The notes under the pieces were generated by a model, which was not told the DNA's origin, did no database searches, and saw only the letters and a list, made by a program, of their open reading frames with translations. A DNA stretch of 64,000 nucleotides from Pseudomonas sp. PB120 (GTDB taxonomy: Bacteria > Pseudomonadota > Gammaproteobacteria > Pseudomonadales > Pseudomonadaceae). The translations under genes and the position numbers were made by a program. Positions 47,624 through 57,776 of this stretch are shown here, in pieces. The stretch is from NCBI RefSeq assembly GCF_009761815.1, contig NZ_RWIN01000040.1:48436-112435 (forward strand), given 5' to 3'. Position 1 is the stretch's first letter; every line of letters starts with the position of its first letter.

Positions 47624-50194
47624 TCATGCCAACTGAGGCTGTGAGCTCAGCGGTTTGAGCGGCAGCAGCGGCGCATGGGGATCGGCCTTGACCGATTTGC
47701 GCCAGGCTTCAAGCCACTCGGGGTGACCTTCGCTCCAGACCTGCTCGTGCAAGCGGCTCAGGGCCACCGGATCACTCAGCAGTTGCACACGTTCGTTGTT
47801 GTTCAGGCCGTCTGGCCCGACTTTCAACGCATGGCGAACCCGCTCGACCCGCAGCCATTCGATCGGCTCGGCCTGACCGTGGCGCGAGGTCGCCAGCGAG
47901 CACGCCAGGGCGTTCTGCTGAGGATCGACCACCGACCGGATGAAGCCGTCTTTCAACGCGTGATAACGGTTTTCATGGGTGTACTGGTCAGTCGCCAGCA
48001 ACGCCTGTGGCGGATTGTATTCCTCAGGGATCAGGAACAGGCTCTCGTCACGGGACTTGAGGCCCAGGCCCACGCGGCTGGAAATCACCGACACCGGGAT
48101 CGACAACATCAACGAACCGACAATCGGCACCAGCCACCAGAGGAAGCTCGGGTTCAGCCAGATCACCAACAGGGCCCAGAAGAAGCCCAGCAGGGTTTGC
48201 GGACCGTGGCGCTTGACCGCTTCGCTCCATGGCGTGGAGTCATCGTCACGTTGCGGCGAGTTCCAGGTCGCGGCCCAGCCGAGGAACGCGGCGAGCACGA
48301 AACGGGTGTGGAAGATCATTCGCACCGGCGCCAGCAACATCGAGAACAGCATCTCCAGCAGCATCGACAAGGTCACCTTGAACTTGCCGCCGAACTCTTT
48401 CGCGCCCTTGGCCCAGATCAGGATGATGCTCAACAGTTTCGGCAGGAACAGCAGCACGATCGTGGTCGAGAACAGCGCAATAGCCTTGTCCGGATGCCAT
48501 TGTGGCCACAGCGGGTAGAGCTGACGCGGTTCGAGGAAGTACTGCGGCTCCATCAGCGTGTTGACCGCCAGCAGCGCGGTCGACAGCACAAGGAAGAAGA
48601 ACCACAACGGCGCCGACAGGTAAGACATCACGCCCGTCAAGAACACCGCACGGTGCACCGGGTGCATGCCCTTGACCAGGAACAGGCGGAAGTTCATCAG
48701 GTTACCGTGGCACCAGCGACGGTCACGCTTGAGTTCGTCCAACAGGTTCGGCGGCAGTTCTTCGTAGCTGCCCGGCAAGTCGTAGGCAATCCACACGCCC
48801 CAGCCGGCACGGCGCATCAGCGCAGCTTCGACGAAGTCGTGGGACAGAATCGCGCCAGCGAATGCGCCTTTACCCGGCAACGGCGCCAGGGCGCAGTGCT
48901 CGATGAACGGCTTCATGCGGATGATCGCGTTGTGGCCCCAATAGTGGGATTCGCCCAACTGCCAGAAGTGCAGACCGGCGGTGAACAGCGGACCATAAAC
49001 ACGGGTCGCAAACTGCTGCATGCGTGCATAAAGGGTGTCCATGCCCGACGCACGTGGCGCGGTCTGGATGATCCCGGCGTCCGGCGTGGCTTCCATCAAG
49101 CGCACCAGACTGGTCAGGCACTCGCCGCTCATCACGGAGTCGGCGTCGAGTACGACCATGTACTTGTAGTCACCGCCCCAGCGACGGCAGAAGTCGTCGA
49201 GGTTGCCGCTTTTGCGTTTCACGCGACGGCGACGACGGCGATAGAAGATCTTGCCGAAACCGCCCGCTTCGCGGCAGACGTCCAGCCAGGCCTGTTGTTC
49301 GGCGACGCAGATATCGGCCTCGTTACTGTCACTGAGGACGAAAAAGTCGAAGCGATCCAGGTCGCCCGTGGCCGCAACCGACTCAAAGGTCGCACGCAGA
49401 CCGGCAAATACCCGAGGCACGTCTTCGTTGCAGATCGGCATCACCAATGCGGTGCGCGCGTCCTTCGCGATCGGCTCGTTACCGGCGCTTTTACCGGAGA
49501 TGCGGTATTTATCGTGCCCGGTGAGCAACTCGAGGAAGCCCATCAGCGCCGTCCAGAAACCGGCCGATACCCAGCAGAACAGAATCCCGAACAGAATCAG
49601 GATGCTGGTTTGCAACGCATACGGCAGCACTTGCGTGGCCGTTTGCATCAGCGGTTGATGCAGGACTTCGTTCAGGTCGACGAACGCCCAGCCCTGGTAC
49701 GGCATGATGCCTTTCATGTACCAGCCGGCAACGATGGTCTGGCCGAGCATCAGGACCAACAGGATGTAACGACGGATCGAACCGACGGTGCGCCAGCGAG
49801 CCGCCGGCAACACGCGCTCATCCTTCGGCGGGGCCGGCGGATTGGTGCGACCGGTCAGACGGCGCCAGCCGCGCACCAGAATGTTGGTGCGCCACGGCTC
49901 CGGCACGACCTTGGTCCGACGGATCGGCGGGGTCGCCTTGAGGCAAACGCGGCCGCTGGCGTCGAGCACCAGCATTTCGGCGTCCTGCAGCTCTTCGGCG
50001 GTGTTCAGGGTCAGGCGCTTGCCGACCGAAGCCTGGGCGGCCTCGGTCGGGGCGTCAAATGTCGAAGACGACAGACGCTGGTGCAACTCGCTGAAAGACT
50101 GGCAGCCCGCGAGTTCCGCGCGCTGCTCGTCCGTCATTGGCAGATGCGCCAGATACTCGGACAGAGTTTCTGGCTGTACGTGTGAATTACTCAT
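47624..50194 (-). CDS. opgH: Osmoregulated periplasmic glucan glucosyltransferase OpgH (MdoH)
   Basis: Inner-membrane family 2 glycosyltransferase that makes the beta-glucan backbone from UDP-glucose. The 856-residue product has two N-terminal membrane spans (about 140-215), a cytoplasmic GT2 domain with [11 protein letters not shown] (about residue 350), the RDRRWCHGN acceptor motif (about 497-505) and several C-terminal spans (about 520-720). Overlaps opgG by eight bases; the two are cotranscribed. Synonym mdoH. Confidence 0.96.
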   Translation of the reverse strand: MSNSHVQPETLSEYLAHLPMTDEQRAELAGCQSFSELHQRLSSSTFDAPTEAAQASVGKRLTLNTAEELQDAEMLVLDASGRVCLKATPPIRRTKVVPEPWRTNILVRGWRRLTGRTNPPAPPKDERVLPAARWRTVGSIRRYILLVLMLGQTIVAGWYMKGIMPYQGWAFVDLNEVLHQPLMQTATQVLPYALQTSILILFGILFCWVSAGFWTALMGFLELLTGHDKYRISGKSAGNEPIAKDARTALVMPICNEDVPRVFAGLRATFESVAATGDLDRFDFFVLSDSNEADICVAEQQAWLDVCREAGGFGKIFYRRRRRRVKRKSGNLDDFCRRWGGDYKYMVVLDADSVMSGECLTSLVRLMEATPDAGIIQTAPRASGMDTLYARMQQFATRVYGPLFTAGLHFWQLGESHYWGHNAIIRMKPFIEHCALAPLPGKGAFAGAILSHDFVEAALMRRAGWGVWIAYDLPGSYEELPPNLLDELKRDRRWCHGNLMNFRLFLVKGMHPVHRAVFLTGVMSYLSAPLWFFFLVLSTALLAVNTLMEPQYFLEPRQLYPLWPQWHPDKAIALFSTTIVLLFLPKLLSIILIWAKGAKEFGGKFKVTLSMLLEMLFSMLLAPVRMIFHTRFVLAAFLGWAATWNSPQRDDDSTPWSEAVKRHGPQTLLGFFWALLVIWLNPSFLWWLVPIVGSLMLSIPVSVISSRVGLGLKSRDESLFLIPEEYNPPQALLATDQYTHENRYHALKDGFIRSVVDPQQNALACSLATSRHGQAEPIEWLRVERVRHALKVGPDGLNNNERVQLLSDPVALSRLHEQVWSEGHPEWLEAWRKSVKADPHAPLLPLKPLSSQPQLA

Positions 50195-52001
50195 CGGCAG
50201 GCAACTGATAGCTCCAGGTCTCGGTCAGGACTTCTTCAGTCGCTGCCGATTCCGGTGTGGCTGGGGCCGCGTCCGCAGCAGCAGGCTGCTTGGCGTCTTT
50301 GTTGGCCTTGTCCTTGGCATCGGCTACCGGGCTGGCGTCGGCCTGTTTGGCTTCAGCTTGCTTCGCTTCCTTGTCCGCCTTCTCTTGCTGTTTGGCGGCA
50401 ACCTTGTCGGCCTTGGCTACAGAAGAACTGGACGCGGGTACCGACGATTTGGCCAGGTCTTCCGGCACGATGTTCTGCACCAGGGCAGCACGCATCTCGG
50501 TGGATTTGCCCGGGTCTTTGATCTTCATGCGCAGGGTCAGGCGCCAGCCCTTGGTCTCAGGGTTGTAGCGTACGCTGTTCTCGACCAGCTCGGCGTTGTC
50601 GCCAACGCTGACTTGGCTGCGCACGTCTGCATCTGCCGGCAATGCCGCCAGGGACGGGCCTTCGAAGTCGACCAGATAGGCAACGCTGCCGTCCGGTTGA
50701 CGAATCAGGTTGGACTGTTTGACGTCGCCGGTGGAGCGCAAGGTCTGTTTGACCCAGGCGCTGTCCGGTGCGTGAATCGCCGCTTCGTCCATGGTCCAGT
50801 GCAAGCGGTAGCCAAACTCAAGCGGCTGGCCAGGCTCAGGCAGTTTTTCCGGGCTCCAGAAAGCAACGATGTTGTCGTTGGTTTCATCAGCGGTCGGAAT
50901 TTCGACCAGGTCTACAGAACCCTTGCCCCAATCGCCTTTTGGCTCGATCCAGGCACTTGGGCGCTTGTCGTAGCGATCGTCGAGGTCTTCGTAGTGGCTG
51001 AAGTCGCGGCCACGTTGCAGCAAACCGAAACCGCGCGGGTTCTCGATAGAGAAGTTGCTCACCGACAGGTGTTTCGGGTTGTTCAGTGGGCGCCAGATCC
51101 ACTCGCCGTTGCCGGCATGGATCGACAGGCCGCTGGAGTCGTGTAGTTCGCGACGGTAGTTCAGCACTTTGGACGGCTGGTTGGCGCCGAACAGGAACAT
51201 GCTGGTCAGCGGCGCAACGCCCAGTTTGGTGACCTTGTCACGCAGGAACATCTGCGCCTTGACGTCGACGATGGTGTCGCTGCCCGGACGCAGGGTCAGG
51301 CGATAGGCACCGGTCGCGCGAGGCGAATCCAGCAGGGCGAAAATCACCAGGTGCTTGTCGCCCGGTTTTGGCTGCTGAATCCAGAACTCACGAAAACGCG
51401 GGAATTCTTCGCCCGACGGCAATGCGGTATCAATGGCCATACCGCGAGCGGACAAACCATAGGTGTGCCCCTTGCCGACAACGCGGAAGTAACTCGCGCC
51501 GAGCATGGTCATGATTTCGTCTTGCTTGTCGGCCTTGTTGATCGGGTACAGCACACGGAAACCGGCATAACCCAGTTGTTCGGTGGCTTTAGGATCGAAT
51601 TTCAGGTCGCCGAAATCGAAACGACTTGGGTCGTATTTGATCTCTTCGACGGTGTTAGCCGTGATTTCGTTGATTTTCACCGGCGTATCGAAATGCATAC
51701 CCTGGTGATAGAACGACAGCTTGAATGGGGTCTTCTGATCGGCCCACTCGGCTTTTTCGGTCAGGAAACGAATTTTTTGATAGTCCGCGAATTTCATCTC
51801 ACGGAATTCGTTCGGCAGGTTACTGCGCGGGGCTTCGTATTTCTGCCCGGCCAGCTCTTTTGCCTTGGCCGACACATCATCCAGATTGAATGCCCAAAGC
51901 TGACCGGCGCTCAGCAGGCAGAGCAGTGCAGAGCCCGCTACCAGTGCGCTTCGTAACCGTTTGGCAGACAATTTTGGTGCATTACAGGGACTAACAATCA
52001 C
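50187..52001 (-). CDS. opgG: Periplasmic glucan biosynthesis protein OpgG (MdoG)
   Basis: Periplasmic protein required for osmoregulated glucan synthesis, with a beta-sandwich fold. The GTG at 52001 (product [18 protein letters not shown]) has a CGAGGG site six bases before it; a longer start at 52028 is less likely. Product 604 residues, signal peptide ending about LWA (residue 36-37). Conserved family stretches include [16 protein letters not shown] and [14 protein letters not shown] long Lys/Ala/Asp-rich low-complexity tail (about 530-590) is odd compared with enterobacterial OpgG. Synonym mdoG. Confidence 0.95.
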   Translation of the reverse strand: MIVSPCNAPKLSAKRLRSALVAGSALLCLLSAGQLWAFNLDDVSAKAKELAGQKYEAPRSNLPNEFREMKFADYQKIRFLTEKAEWADQKTPFKLSFYHQGMHFDTPVKINEITANTVEEIKYDPSRFDFGDLKFDPKATEQLGYAGFRVLYPINKADKQDEIMTMLGASYFRVVGKGHTYGLSARGMAIDTALPSGEEFPRFREFWIQQPKPGDKHLVIFALLDSPRATGAYRLTLRPGSDTIVDVKAQMFLRDKVTKLGVAPLTSMFLFGANQPSKVLNYRRELHDSSGLSIHAGNGEWIWRPLNNPKHLSVSNFSIENPRGFGLLQRGRDFSHYEDLDDRYDKRPSAWIEPKGDWGKGSVDLVEIPTADETNDNIVAFWSPEKLPEPGQPLEFGYRLHWTMDEAAIHAPDSAWVKQTLRSTGDVKQSNLIRQPDGSVAYLVDFEGPSLAALPADADVRSQVSVGDNAELVENSVRYNPETKGWRLTLRMKIKDPGKSTEMRAALVQNIVPEDLAKSSVPASSSSVAKADKVAAKQQEKADKEAKQAEAKQADASPVADAKDKANKDAKQPAAADAAPATPESAATEEVLTETWSYQLPADE

Positions 52002-52322
52002 GAGCAACCCTCGCCGAAAACAGATCAAAAAACCAACGGCCAGTTAAAGGGCCTGTGAGGTAGACGGCACAAAAAAACCGTCCCTGCAGACCACTCTTGC
52101 CAAGTTGGCGAGCATTGTTCCGACTCCTATGGGGCTAAATGATTCCCCAAAAGGTCCAGGACAAGTCTCTACCTAAGTCAAAACGGACCAACGAACGCTG
52201 ATCCCCGTAGCGCGCGATTATCTAGTAGGCCGCGTTACAACGCATCAGGGGCAACCAAGTATTTATCGCGAAAATCCCCTGTTTTCAGTCGAAATGAGCT
52301 TAAAAGGATGTTTTAAGCGCTT
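52002..52322. other. opgG upstream region
   Basis: 321 bases between opgG and dtd, both on the minus strand. It contains an inverted repeat GACGG/CCGTC (52063-52082), an imperfect palindrome CTTGCCAA-G-TTGGCGAG (52096-52112) that could be an operator or leader hairpin, and the hairpin after dtd. No coding frame recognised. Confidence 0.55.
52298..52318 (-). terminator. AT-rich hairpin after dtd
   Basis: Perfect GCTTAAAA/TTTTAAGC stem with a five-base loop, just after the dtd stop; low GC, so termination strength is doubtful. Confidence 0.4.
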
Positions 52323-52760
52323 TTACGTCTGTAACAGGAAGGTTACCGGGCCATCGTTGACCAGGTGCACCTGCATATCCGCGCCGAATCTACCTGATGC
52401 CACTGTGCCATGCACCTGTTTCGCCTTTGTTAATAGATAGTCGAAAAGCTCCTCGCCAAGGGCTGGAGGGGCGGCGGTCGAAAAACCCGGGCGCAGCCCG
52501 CTTCTTGTGTCGGCAGCGAGGGTGAACTGCGAGACCAGCAGCAACCCACCGCCTACATCCGCCAGGGACAAATTCATCTTGCCCTCCGCGTCGCTGAACA
52601 CACGATAGTTAAGCAGCTTATGCAGAAGTTTGTCGGCGTTGGCGCGAGAGTCCTCAGGCTCGACCGCCACCAGCACCAGCAATCCCTGATCGACGGCACC
52701 AACCACCTCCCCCGCGACCTCGACTCGCGCGCCACGCACGCGTTGCAACAGGCCCTTCAT
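52323..52760 (-). CDS. dtd: D-aminoacyl-tRNA deacylase
   Basis: Removes D-amino acids (and glycine mischarged on tRNA-Ala) from tRNA. The 145-residue product has both family motifs, VSQFTLAAD (about 77-85) and [10 protein letters not shown] at the C-terminus. Overlaps the proline iminopeptidase gene by four bases. Confidence 0.96.
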   Translation of the reverse strand: MKGLLQRVRGARVEVAGEVVGAVDQGLLVLVAVEPEDSRANADKLLHKLLNYRVFSDAEGKMNLSLADVGGGLLLVSQFTLAADTRSGLRPGFSTAAPPALGEELFDYLLTKAKQVHGTVASGRFGADMQVHLVNDGPVTFLLQT

Positions 52761-53728
52761 GCTTCTTCGGGCGGCAGGTCGAGCAGGCGACGAGCCATCT
52801 GATTGGCGGCGCGCACCAATGCATCGGTAATCCCCGGCTCGGCGGCGGCATGGCCGGCGTCACGGATGATTTGCAGCTCGCTGTTCGGCCAGGCCTGGTG
52901 CAACTCCCAGGCATTGTCCAACGGGCAGATCACGTCATAGCGACCATGGATGATCACGCCGGGCAAATGGGCAATCTTGCCCATGTCGCGAATCAACTGA
53001 TTGGGTTCAAGGAACGCATTGTTGGTGAAGTAGTGGCATTCGATGCGAGCGATGGACAGCGCACGCTGTGGCTCGGAGAAACGATCGACCACCATCGGGT
53101 TCGGGCGCAGGGTCGCGGTCCGGCCTTCCCAGGTGGACCAGGCCTTGGCGGCGTGCATCTGGGCGATCTGATCGTTGCCGGTCAGGCGTTTGTGGAAAGC
53201 GGTGAGCAGGTCGTGGCGCTCGTCCAGCGGGATCGGCGCGATGTAGTCCTGCCAGTAGTCCGGGAACAGACGGCTGGCGCCGGCCTGATAGAACCACTCG
53301 ATTTCCTGCGGACGGCAGAGAAAAATCCCACGAACAATTAGTCCGTGCACACGCTCAGGATGGGTTTGCGCGTAAGCCAACGCCAGGGTCGAACCCCAGG
53401 AGCCGCCGAACAGCACCCACTTGTCGATGCCCAGGTGTTGGCGGATTCGCTCAAGGTCGGCCACCAGATCCCAGGTGGTGTTGTTTTCCAGGCTGGCGTG
53501 AGGCGTGGAGCGACCGCAGCCACGCTGGTCGAAGGTCACAATGCGGTAAAGGTTTGGATCGAAGTAGCAGCGGCTCGCCGCATCGCACCCGGCGCCGGGG
53601 CCACCGTGGATGAACACCACCGGCAAACCTTCCGGTGAACCGCTTTCGTCGACATACAGGGTGTGGGTTTCATCGACTGCCAGATCGTGCCGGGCGTGGG
53701 GTTTGATCTGCGGGTACAAAGTCTGCAT
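52757..53728 (-). CDS. pip: Proline iminopeptidase
   Basis: Alpha/beta-hydrolase that releases N-terminal proline from peptides. The 323-residue product (S33 family) has HGGPGAGC (oxyanion segment, about 41), the nucleophile in [12 protein letters not shown] (about Ser110), the Asp in GRYDVICP (about 270) and the His in [10 protein letters not shown] (about 298). Operon with dtd. Confidence 0.95.
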   Translation of the reverse strand: MQTLYPQIKPHARHDLAVDETHTLYVDESGSPEGLPVVFIHGGPGAGCDAASRCYFDPNLYRIVTFDQRGCGRSTPHASLENNTTWDLVADLERIRQHLGIDKWVLFGGSWGSTLALAYAQTHPERVHGLIVRGIFLCRPQEIEWFYQAGASRLFPDYWQDYIAPIPLDERHDLLTAFHKRLTGNDQIAQMHAAKAWSTWEGRTATLRPNPMVVDRFSEPQRALSIARIECHYFTNNAFLEPNQLIRDMGKIAHLPGVIIHGRYDVICPLDNAWELHQAWPNSELQIIRDAGHAAAEPGITDALVRAANQMARRLLDLPPEEA

Positions 53729-53840
53729 TGCGCGCTCCGTAAGGGGTCGAGGTCATCCCTGGGGGGACTTCTATTATTCTGCCGTCCGGCATCATAAACC
53801 CGAATTACGTCAATGAGCATGTCATGCAGGATTGAAACTC

Positions 53841-53974
53841 TGTGGCGAGGGAGCTTGCTCCCGCTGGACTGCGAAGCAGTCCCGAAATCATTCAACCCGG
53901 TTTCGCCAGAATGATTGCGGTACCAGGGTTTACGACGGCTACGCCGCCGAGCGGGAGCGAGCTCCCTCGCCACA
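53841..53974. repeat. REP doublet (GTGGCGAGGGAGC type) before pip
   Basis: Same family as the doublets flanking hslVU: TGTGGCGAGGGAGCTTGCTC at the left and GAGCTCCCTCGCCACA at the right; between pip and hutG. Confidence 0.8.
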
Positions 53975-53991
53975 GAGTGCAACACAATGCA

Positions 53992-54795
53992 TCAGCGGTT
54001 GTAGTGCTTTTCGCCCCAGGCCAGCAAACCTTGCAGCAATTCCTTGAGCACCACTTGCGTCGGTGCCGCCAGGTCCGGCCGGTAGCGGAACGGTTCGAAT
54101 TCTTCCATGTAGGTGCACTGGCCCAACTCCAGTTGCACGGCGTGGATGTTTTCGGCCGGGTTACCGTAATGCCGGGTGATATGGCCGCCCTTGAAGCGAC
54201 CGTTCAACACATGGCTGTAGTCGGTGTGCTTCGCGCAGATCGCTTCCAGCTGAGTGGCCAACTGAGGATCGCAACTGGCGCCATTGAAGGTGCCGAGGTT
54301 GAAGTCTGGCAGCTTGCCGTCGAACAGGTGCGGGATGATCGAGCGAATCGAGTGCGCATCGAACAGCAACGCATAGCCAAACTCGGCTTTCAGTCGCGCC
54401 AGCTCGTTTTGCAACGTGCTGTGGTACGGCGTCCAGACTTGTTCCAGATAAGTTGCGCGCTCTTCAGCCGACGGTTCCATGCCCTCGCGGAACAACGGAA
54501 TGCCGTCGAATAACGTTGCCGGGTACAGACCGGTGGTCGCGCCGACGTACAAGGGTTTGTCGTCGGACGGGCGGTTCAGGTCGATGACAAACCGCGAATA
54601 CTCGGCAGCCAGGGTGCTGGCGCCCAGTTCGGCGGCGAACTCGTAAAGTGTGGGGATATGCCAGTCAGTGTCCGGCAGGCTTCTCGCGTCGGGAATCAAC
54701 CCGGCCTCGACCGCAGGGGTCAGGCGCACGCCGGCGTGGGGCATGCTGATCAGCAGCGGCACGCGGCCTTGTTTGAAGTTCAGAACCTTATCCAC
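53992..54795 (-). CDS. hutG: N-formylglutamate deformylase
   Basis: Last step of the five-step histidine pathway: N-formylglutamate to glutamate and formate. The GTG at 54795 (product MDKVLNFKQGRVPLLIS, 267 residues) has an AGGAGA site at good spacing; longer frames lack similarity. Zinc-ligand stretches ISMPHAGV, DLNRPSDD and LFDAHSIRS are present. Last gene of the hut unit, ten bases after hutI. Confidence 0.93.
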   Translation of the reverse strand: MDKVLNFKQGRVPLLISMPHAGVRLTPAVEAGLIPDARSLPDTDWHIPTLYEFAAELGASTLAAEYSRFVIDLNRPSDDKPLYVGATTGLYPATLFDGIPLFREGMEPSAEERATYLEQVWTPYHSTLQNELARLKAEFGYALLFDAHSIRSIIPHLFDGKLPDFNLGTFNGASCDPQLATQLEAICAKHTDYSHVLNGRFKGGHITRHYGNPAENIHAVQLELGQCTYMEEFEPFRYRPDLAAPTQVVLKELLQGLLAWGEKHYNR

Positions 54796-54805
54796 AACTG
54801 CTCTC

Positions 54806-56011
54806 CTAAACGCTTGTCTCGACGCCGTGACGCACGACGCGTTTTTCCAGGTCTCCGCCCAGCCAGTACGACAGGTCGGCGGGACGATCGATTTGCCAGG
54901 CGACAAAATCGGCGACCTTGCCCGCTTCCAGCGAACCGTGCGTGTCGGCCATGCCCAAGGCAGTGGCGGCATGGATCGTTGCGCCGGCCAAGGCTTCTTC
55001 CGGGGTCATGCGGAAACAGGTGCAGGCCATGTTCAGCATCAAGCGCAGCGACAACGCGGGCGAGGTACCCGGATTCAGGTCACTGGCGATGGCGATTTTC
55101 ACGCCGTGCTTGCGCAAGGCTTCCATCGGCGGCAACTGGGTTTCGCGAAGGAAGTAGAACGCGCCCGGCAGCAACACCGCGACGGTGCCCGATTCGGCCA
55201 TGGCGATGGCGTCGTCTTCGGTCATGAATTCCAGATGATCGGCCGACAGTGCGTGATAACGCGCCGCCAGCGTAGAACCGTGCAGCGACGACAATTGCTC
55301 GGCATGCAGCTTCACCGGCAAGCCGAGTTTTTGTGCGGTGATGAACACGCGCTCGACCTGCGCTGGCGAAAACGCCAGGTACTCGCAGAACGCGTCGACT
55401 GCGTCCACCAGACCTTCGGCGGCCAGGGCCGGAAGCATTTCAGCGCAGATGTGATCGATGTAATCGTCGGCGCGGTCCTTGTATTCCGGTGGCAAGGCGT
55501 GAGCAGCCAGGCAGGTGCTGCGCACGCTGATCGGCAGTTCGGCACCGAGGCGACGGGCGACCCGCAGCATCTTGCGTTCGTTGGCCAGGTCGAGGCCGTA
55601 GCCGGACTTGATTTCAATGCTGGTGACGCCGTCGCGTATCAGGCTTTTCAGACGCTTGGCGGCGCTGGCGAACAACTCGTCTTCGCTCGCCGCGCGAGTG
55701 GCGCGCACGGTGCTGGCGATACCCCCGCCGCTTGCTGCGATCTCCGCGTAGCTGACACCTTGCAGGCGCTGTTCGAATTCACCGCTGCGGTTGCCGCCGA
55801 ACACCGTGTGGGTGTGGCAGTCGATCAGGCCCGGCGTGACCCAGGCCCCGTTCAAATCGTTGACCGCCGGGTATTCGCCGGGCGGCAGTTCGCTTCGCGG
55901 GCCGACCCACTCAATGAGCGCACCGGACGTCACAATGGCCGCATCCTCGATGATCGAGTAGACGCCTTGCGCCATGGTTGCGACGTGGCAGTGTTGCCAG
56001 AGGGTTTTCAT
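54806..56011 (-). CDS. hutI: Imidazolonepropionase
   Basis: Hydrolyses imidazolonepropionate to N-formimino-glutamate; amidohydrolase-superfamily metalloenzyme. The 401-residue product has the metal-binding HxH in [15 protein letters not shown] (about 66-80), KLHAEQLSS (about 241) and [10 protein letters not shown] (about 318). Normal length. Follows hutH with a REP doublet between. Confidence 0.96.
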   Translation of the reverse strand: MKTLWQHCHVATMAQGVYSIIEDAAIVTSGALIEWVGPRSELPPGEYPAVNDLNGAWVTPGLIDCHTHTVFGGNRSGEFEQRLQGVSYAEIAASGGGIASTVRATRAASEDELFASAAKRLKSLIRDGVTSIEIKSGYGLDLANERKMLRVARRLGAELPISVRSTCLAAHALPPEYKDRADDYIDHICAEMLPALAAEGLVDAVDAFCEYLAFSPAQVERVFITAQKLGLPVKLHAEQLSSLHGSTLAARYHALSADHLEFMTEDDAIAMAESGTVAVLLPGAFYFLRETQLPPMEALRKHGVKIAIASDLNPGTSPALSLRLMLNMACTCFRMTPEEALAGATIHAATALGMADTHGSLEAGKVADFVAWQIDRPADLSYWLGGDLEKRVVRHGVETSV

Positions 56012-56040
56012 CCCTTAGTCTCCACAGTATTCAAATTCGA

Positions 56041-56105
56041 ATCGCCAGCAGGCTGGCTCCCACAGGGATGCGCAATGCAACGGTGGGAGCCAGCCTGCTG
56101 GCGAT
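56041..56105. repeat. REP doublet between hutH and hutI
   Basis: ATCGCCAGCAGGCTGGCTCC opposed to GGAGCCAGCCTGCTGGCGAT, 17 bases apart. Confidence 0.8.
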
Positions 56106-56112
56106 GAGTGCA

Positions 56113-57645
56113 TCACAGGCTAGGCAGCAATTTCGCTGTGATCAGTTCGTTCAGGCAACGCGACGCCAGCAACTCGGTCGCGGCATTGATGTCCGGTGCA
56201 AAGAAGCGGTCCTTTTCATAGAACGGCACTTCCTTGCGCAGAATGGCCCGAGCCTTTTCCAGTTTTACGGAAGTCTTCAGACCATTGCGCAGGTCCAGGC
56301 CCTGAACGGCCGCCAGCCACTCTACGGCGAGAATCCCGCGAGTGTTCTCGGCCATTTCCCACAAACGCTTGCCGGCAGCCGGGGCCATGGACACGTGGTC
56401 TTCCTGGTTGGCCGACGTCGGCAGGCTGTCCACCGAATGGGGATGGGACAACGCCTTGTTTTCGCTGGCGAGTGCCGCAGCAGTCACCTGCGCGATCATG
56501 AAACCGGAGTTCACGCCGCCATTGGCCACCAGGAACGGTGGAAGCTGCGACATGTGCTTGTCCATCATCAACGAGATACGACGCTCGCTCAGGGAGCCGA
56601 TTTCAGCAATGGCCAGGGCCATGTTGTCAGCGGCCATTGCAACCGGTTCGGCGTGGAAGTTACCGCCGGAAATCACGTCGCCTTCAGCGGCGAAAACCAG
56701 TGGGTTGTCTGAGACGGCGTTGGCTTCGACCGCGAGCACTTCGGCTGCCTGACGGAACTGGGTCAGGCAGGCGCCCATGACTTGTGGCTGGCAGCGCAGG
56801 GAGTACGGGTCCTGGACCTTTTCGCAGTTCTGGTGCGAATCGGAGACTTCAGTGCGCTCACCCAGCAAATCGCGATAGGCGGCAGCGGCGTCGATCTGGC
56901 CTTTCTGGCCACGAGCGGCATGGATGCGTGCGTCGAACGGCGAGCGCGAGCCCAACACCGCTTCGACGGTCAAGCCACCCAGGGACAAGGCGCCGGCGAA
57001 CAAATCTTCACCTTCGAACAGGCCACGCAATGCAAAAGCGGTAGACACCTGAGTGCCGTTGAGCAACGCCAGGCCTTCTTTCGCGGCCAGGGTCAGCGGC
57101 GTCAGGCCGGCGACTTTCAGCGCTTCGGTCGCTTCCATCCACTCGCCTTTGTAACGAGCCTTGCCTTCACCCAGCAGCACCAGCGACATGTGGGCCAAAG
57201 GCGCCAGGTCACCGGAGGCACCGACCGAGCCTTTCAATGGAATGTGCGGATAAACCTCAGCGTTGATCAGGGCGATCAGCGCGTCGATGACCACGCGGCG
57301 AATACCGGAGAAACCACGGCTCAGGCTGTTGACCTTGAGCACCATGATCAGCCGCACCAGCGCGTCGCTGATGGGCTGGCCGACACCGGCCGCATGGGAC
57401 AGCACCAGCGAGCGCTGAAGGTTTTCCAGGTCTTCGCTGGCGATGCGGGTCGAGGCCAGCAGACCGAAACCAGTGTTGATGCCGTACGCGGTGCGGTTCT
57501 CGGCGAGGATCTGCTCCACGCAGGCAACGCTGGCTTCGATCTGCGCCGAGGCGCTGCTGTCGAGGGTCAGTGTCACTGGTTGCTGATACACATCACGCAG
57601 TTGGGCAAGGCTCAGTTGGCCGGGAATCAGGTTTAGCGCAGTCAT
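56113..57645 (-). CDS. hutH: Histidine ammonia-lyase (catalytically complete copy)
   Basis: Converts histidine to urocanate. The 510-residue product starts at ATG after AAAGGAGA. The MIO cofactor tripeptide Ala-Ser-Gly is present at 143-145 in [15 protein letters not shown]. Other active-site residues are kept: Tyr in AYGINTGFG (54), His in LSHAAGVG (84), Asn in LLNGTQ, Tyr and Arg in QDPYSLR, Phe in GGNFHAEP and Glu in NQEDHVSM. This is the copy I expect to do the catalysis; a degenerate paralogue lies just upstream in the operon. Confidence 0.96.
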   Translation of the reverse strand: MTALNLIPGQLSLAQLRDVYQQPVTLTLDSSASAQIEASVACVEQILAENRTAYGINTGFGLLASTRIASEDLENLQRSLVLSHAAGVGQPISDALVRLIMVLKVNSLSRGFSGIRRVVIDALIALINAEVYPHIPLKGSVGASGDLAPLAHMSLVLLGEGKARYKGEWMEATEALKVAGLTPLTLAAKEGLALLNGTQVSTAFALRGLFEGEDLFAGALSLGGLTVEAVLGSRSPFDARIHAARGQKGQIDAAAAYRDLLGERTEVSDSHQNCEKVQDPYSLRCQPQVMGACLTQFRQAAEVLAVEANAVSDNPLVFAAEGDVISGGNFHAEPVAMAADNMALAIAEIGSLSERRISLMMDKHMSQLPPFLVANGGVNSGFMIAQVTAAALASENKALSHPHSVDSLPTSANQEDHVSMAPAAGKRLWEMAENTRGILAVEWLAAVQGLDLRNGLKTSVKLEKARAILRKEVPFYEKDRFFAPDINAATELLASRCLNELITAKLLPSL

Positions 57646-57776
57646 TTCATTCTCCTTTTGAGAGTCTTTTACGCTCTTGGTTTAAGAGGCCTACCAGTCG
57701 CTCCGGAGATATCCGTTGTCCGTCGCTTCCCTCTTTTTGAGAGGGCTGGCGCCTTGGCACGCTGGTTTGTGTGGAC

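Noticed and set aside
47675..50185. 836-codon open frame opposite opgH.
   Set aside because: Arg/Gln/His-rich antisense shadow of a well-supported glycosyltransferase gene.
56041..56105. Repeated palindromes (here and at 13164, 25618, 46457 and elsewhere) as a possible CRISPR array.
   Set aside because: Units are inverted, not regularly spaced direct repeats, and no cas genes are near; they are REP elements.
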